Shown piece by piece: positions 42,509 to 44,835 of a DNA stretch of 44,835 bases; within the stretch, counting starts at the first letter, position 1; each line of letters begins with the position of its first letter. Under the pieces are notes generated by a model, which saw only the letters and a list, made by a program, of their open reading frames with translations, had not been told where the DNA came from and did no database searches. The position numbers and the translations under genes are program-made. The DNA comes from JBBIJH01 sp037446075. Lineage in GTDB: Bacteria > Bacteroidota > Ignavibacteria > UBA10030 > JAHEZR01. The stretch is taken from positions 1 through 44,835 of the forward strand of contig JBBIJH010000006.1 of NCBI GenBank assembly GCA_037446075.1, given 5' to 3'.

Positions 42509-43279
42509 ATGACCAGACCGACGTCCCGGCCGGGCAGCCGGCCAAGTTCAATCAGGACGGACAGTTACTGGTTTCGTTCTATATGCGAGCAAAATAGCCT
42601 TAGCGTACGCAACCACCAGCTATCGTTGATACAGTTATACGCAGAGCTACTCGTGCAGTGGAACAAGAAGGTGAATCTCATCTCAAGAAGAGATGAATCG
42701 CAACTCTGGACAAGACATATTCTCCACTCTACTTCATTGCTCTTCCATCTCTCCCTGGTACCCACGGCGAGATTCTTGGATCTCGGCACGGGTGGCGGCC
42801 TACCCGGCATTCCCCTGGCGATTCTGTTGCCTGGGAGTGAGTTTGTCTTGATCGATTCAGTCAGGAAGAAAACTTTGGCGGTCCGAGACATTAAAGAGCG
42901 ACTTTGCATAGACAGAATCAAGGTAAAGTGTGGCCGAGCGGAGGAACTCGGTGTACAGAAAGAGTTTCGTGCTCAGTTTGAGTACGTCGTTACTCGGGGG
43001 GTGGCTACCCTGCCGGAACTGGTGAAATGGAGCACCCTCTTCCTGAAATCTCCAGTATCTGGGGTGGGTGCACGAGTACATCAAAATGGGAAGCTCTTCG
43101 TGCAGCCACCCGCCCTCATTGCAATGAAGGGAGGAGATTTGGAACGTGAGGTTGCGACAGCAGCAAAGGACAAGCACGTGCGGGAAATCCTGCTGGTTGA
43201 TCTGACAATTAAAGGGCTAGAGGATCGGCAGCTAACCCACAAGAAAGCAGTTGTGGTTCAATTTAGCGTTGGGAATTGA
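42509..43279 (+). CDS. rsmG: 16S rRNA (guanine-527-N7)-methyltransferase RsmG
   Basis: RsmG methylates G527 of 16S rRNA with S-adenosylmethionine; loss gives low-level streptomycin resistance in other bacteria. The protein has 256 residues counted from the ATG at 42509, which sits 8 bases after AAGGAA (in-frame GTGs lie at 42503 and 42506). It shows KVNLISRRDE and the SAM-binding FLDLGTGGGLPGIPLAI, then VLIDSVRKKTLAVRDI and a VVTRGVATLPELVKW region. The basic N-terminus (RPTSRPGSRPSS) is longer than usual. It is placed 69 bases after mnmG, a common mnmE-mnmG-rsmG order. Confidence 0.95.
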   Translation: MTRPTSRPGSRPSSIRTDSYWFRSICEQNSLSVRNHQLSLIQLYAELLVQWNKKVNLISRRDESQLWTRHILHSTSLLFHLSLVPTARFLDLGTGGGLPGIPLAILLPGSEFVLIDSVRKKTLAVRDIKERLCIDRIKVKCGRAEELGVQKEFRAQFEYVVTRGVATLPELVKWSTLFLKSPVSGVGARVHQNGKLFVQPPALIAMKGGDLEREVATAAKDKHVREILLVDLTIKGLEDRQLTHKKAVVVQFSVGN

Positions 43280-43289
43280 GAGCAGGATA

Positions 43290-44237
43290 ATGAAAAGGTC
43301 TGACACAGGTTTAGTGAAGAATAAAGTATTTGAAGAACTTCAAATGTTAGTTACGGAGCAGCGGAACAAGCGCAGCATGGGTATTGATGCAAAAGAGATC
43401 CCTGAGATTCTTAAAATAATAAACCAGGAAGATTCTAAAGTTGCCGGTGCTGTGCGGAAGGAGATTCCTTATATCGCGAGAGCCGTTGATCTCGTAGTGG
43501 ACAGTCTCCGCAGTGGAGGGCGACTCATCTATGTCGGTGCAGGGACAAGCGGTCGGCTTGGAATTCTAGATGCCGCCGAGTGCCCGCCAACGTTCGGGAC
43601 GGATCCGAAGATGATTCAGGGAATCATCGCGGGTGGAAAGAAAGCAGTGTTCCGATCGATTGAAGGAGCTGAAGATCGTTCAGCAGAAGGGAGGAAGGTG
43701 ATCGACCGAAAGAGGGTGACGGAAAAGGACACGGTATGTGGAATCGCTGCAAGTCGACGGACGCCATTTGTCTTAGCAGCGATTCAGCGGGCAAAAGAGC
43801 GCGGCGCGAAAACAATCTTTGTCACAACGAACCCTCGTTCAAGTTTTCACATCGAAGTAGATGTGGCTATCTGTCCGGAAGTAGGACCCGAAGTAATCAT
43901 GGGATCTACTCGGATGAAGTCAGGAACCGCACAGAAACTCGTCCTCAATATGATCACAACAGCGTCAATGATCCGTCTCGGAAAGGTATATGAAAACATG
44001 ATGATTGATCTCCAGATGAAAAGTCGCAAACTAGAAGAGCGGGCAAAGCGAGTGCTGATGATCATAACGGGTGTAGATTATCAAACGGCCGAGAGAGTGC
44101 TGAAGCGCGCCCACGGACATGTGAAGACCGCCATCGTCATGATCAAATCTGGGGTAAGCGAGTCAGAAGCGCGAGAACGGCTGAACGCAGCCGGGGGTTT
44201 CGTGCGCGCAGCTATCGCCGGGAAAAAAACAGTTTGA
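43290..44237 (+). CDS. murQ: N-acetylmuramic acid 6-phosphate etherase
   Basis: MurQ cleaves the lactyl ether of N-acetylmuramic acid 6-phosphate to give GlcNAc-6-phosphate and lactate, part of cell-wall recycling in the cytoplasm. The 315-residue protein (ATG at 43290, after AGCAGGA; in-frame codons from 43251 overlap rsmG) contains the SIS-domain segment GGRLIYVGAGTSGRLGILDAAECPPTFG at about residues 73-100, MGSTRMKSGTAQKLVLNMITT near 205-225, and the C-terminal helical domain ending GGFVRAAIAG. Ten bases separate it from rsmG. Confidence 0.96.
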   Translation: MKRSDTGLVKNKVFEELQMLVTEQRNKRSMGIDAKEIPEILKIINQEDSKVAGAVRKEIPYIARAVDLVVDSLRSGGRLIYVGAGTSGRLGILDAAECPPTFGTDPKMIQGIIAGGKKAVFRSIEGAEDRSAEGRKVIDRKRVTEKDTVCGIAASRRTPFVLAAIQRAKERGAKTIFVTTNPRSSFHIEVDVAICPEVGPEVIMGSTRMKSGTAQKLVLNMITTASMIRLGKVYENMMIDLQMKSRKLEERAKRVLMIITGVDYQTAERVLKRAHGHVKTAIVMIKSGVSESEARERLNAAGGFVRAAIAGKKTV

Positions 44238-44294
44238 CTCGCAGGCGCTCATCGTCGGAACGATAGTGAATCTCAAGCTATTACGGTGAAGACC

Positions 44295-44835
44295 ATGGAA
44301 GCACTTTTAGAGACGAATCTCCCCCTGCCAAACCCACCCCGTCGGGGAAAGGTGCGTGACATCTACGACCTCGGAGAGGAGCTCCTTATCGTTTCAACGG
44401 ATCGCATTTCTGCCTTCGACTGGGTGTTGCCGAATGGAATTCCACATAAAGGTAGAGTCCTCAATCAGCTCTCGTCATTCTGGTTCCGGAAACTTTCCCA
44501 CGTAGTGCCAAATCATCTCATCAGCGAATCACCCAACCGACTTCCTGCGGTGCTACGACACATGTCAGGGATGCTTGAAGGCCGGTTCATGCTTGTTAAG
44601 AAGGTAAGAGTAGTACCTATTGAGTGCGTAGTCCGAGGATACCTAGCGGGCTCAGGGTGGAAGGAGTATCTAAGAACGCATGCGGTGTGCGGCGTGACGC
44701 TTCCAGCGGGACTTGAGCAATCGAGTCGCCTCCCCGAACCAATTTTCACTCCGGCGACGAAGGAAGAAACTGGTCACGACATTAATATAACTGAAGAAGA
44801 AATGAAGATACGAGTTGGCCCCGAACTGACAAAGA
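44295..44835 (+). CDS. purC: Phosphoribosylaminoimidazole-succinocarboxamide synthase, 5' part
   Basis: This is the start of SAICAR synthase, which couples aspartate to CAIR in purine biosynthesis. The first 180 codons are in the window and the gene runs off the right edge. The N-terminus MEALLETNLPLPNPPRRGKV is followed by the ATP-binding strands (VRDIYDLGEELLIVSTDRISAFDW), and later VECVVRGYLAGSGWKEY-like and PIFTPATKEE segments give a clear identity. The start at 44295 follows GGTGAAG with short spacing, 57 bases after murQ. No stop or frameshift is visible in the available part. Confidence 0.95.
   Translation, partial: MEALLETNLPLPNPPRRGKVRDIYDLGEELLIVSTDRISAFDWVLPNGIPHKGRVLNQLSSFWFRKLSHVVPNHLISESPNRLPAVLRHMSGMLEGRFMLVKKVRVVPIECVVRGYLAGSGWKEYLRTHAVCGVTLPAGLEQSSRLPEPIFTPATKEETGHDINITEEEMKIRVGPELTK

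Noticed and set aside
1..44835. CRISPR arrays, rRNA, tRNA, phage or toxin-antitoxin modules
   Set aside because: I saw no regularly spaced repeats, no rRNA-like or tRNA-like sequence, and no typical phage or toxin-antitoxin proteins. tRNA detection by eye is limited, so a single tRNA in a gap cannot be fully excluded.

Overview
The window is a metagenome-style contig (a 21-base N run at 30552-30572) from a Gram-negative bacterium, most likely of the Bacteroidota/Chlorobiota/Ignavibacteriota (FCB) superphylum. The case rests on many secreted beta-barrel proteins ending in an aromatic residue, a DUF5916 protein, a bactofilin beside the ATP synthase genes, an ATP synthase cluster without atpD/atpC, a long-tailed ribosomal protein S16 and a futalosine-pathway MqnA. 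Several genes have clear Shine-Dalgarno sequences (khpA, atpE, the lipoprotein at 2122-3201), which argues against classical Bacteroidia and fits Ignavibacteria/Chlorobi-like lineages better. The exact phylum is inference.

Layout. 53-4258 (minus): four envelope proteins (two outer-membrane barrels, a FadL/PorV-like protein, a Tyr/Gly-rich lipoprotein). 4240-7763 (minus): cysS behind a NatAB-type ABC exporter. 7990-12309 (minus): two secreted S9-family serine peptidases. 12331-19160 (minus): recN, mqnA, and the housekeeping series ffh-rpsP-khpA-rimM-trmD-rplS. 19370-26124 (minus): M23 peptidase and bactofilin leading directly into atpZ-atpI-atpB-atpE-atpF-atpH-atpA-atpG. 26182-27318: a group-4-type glycosyltransferase interrupted by two in-frame stops. 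27481-30856: an alpha/beta hydrolase convergent with, and overlapping, a DUF5916 protein. 30914-31378: a decayed transposase. 31547-33819 (plus): a cassette of three exported redox-type proteins (DUF1326, monoheme cytochrome c, cupredoxin). 34127-35629 (minus): dnaA. 35630-36152: probable oriC. 36153-38796 (plus): rpmH-rnpA-yidD-yidC. 39054-44835 (plus): mnmE-mnmG-rsmG-murQ-purC (purC runs off the edge).

The large-scale organisation is coherent. Nearly all genes left of about 35.6 kb are on the minus strand and all genes right of it are on the plus strand, so transcription points away from the dnaA/rpmH interval, as expected for a replication origin. That interval carries one perfect DnaA box and several near matches. 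The exceptions, which would run head-on to replication, are the hydrolase and the three-gene redox cassette next to the transposase remnant; these look like later arrivals. No CRISPR array, rRNA, tRNA, prophage or toxin-antitoxin system was recognised. The least explained material is the redox cassette, the Tyr/Gly-rich lipoprotein and the 303-base gap between khpA and rimM.
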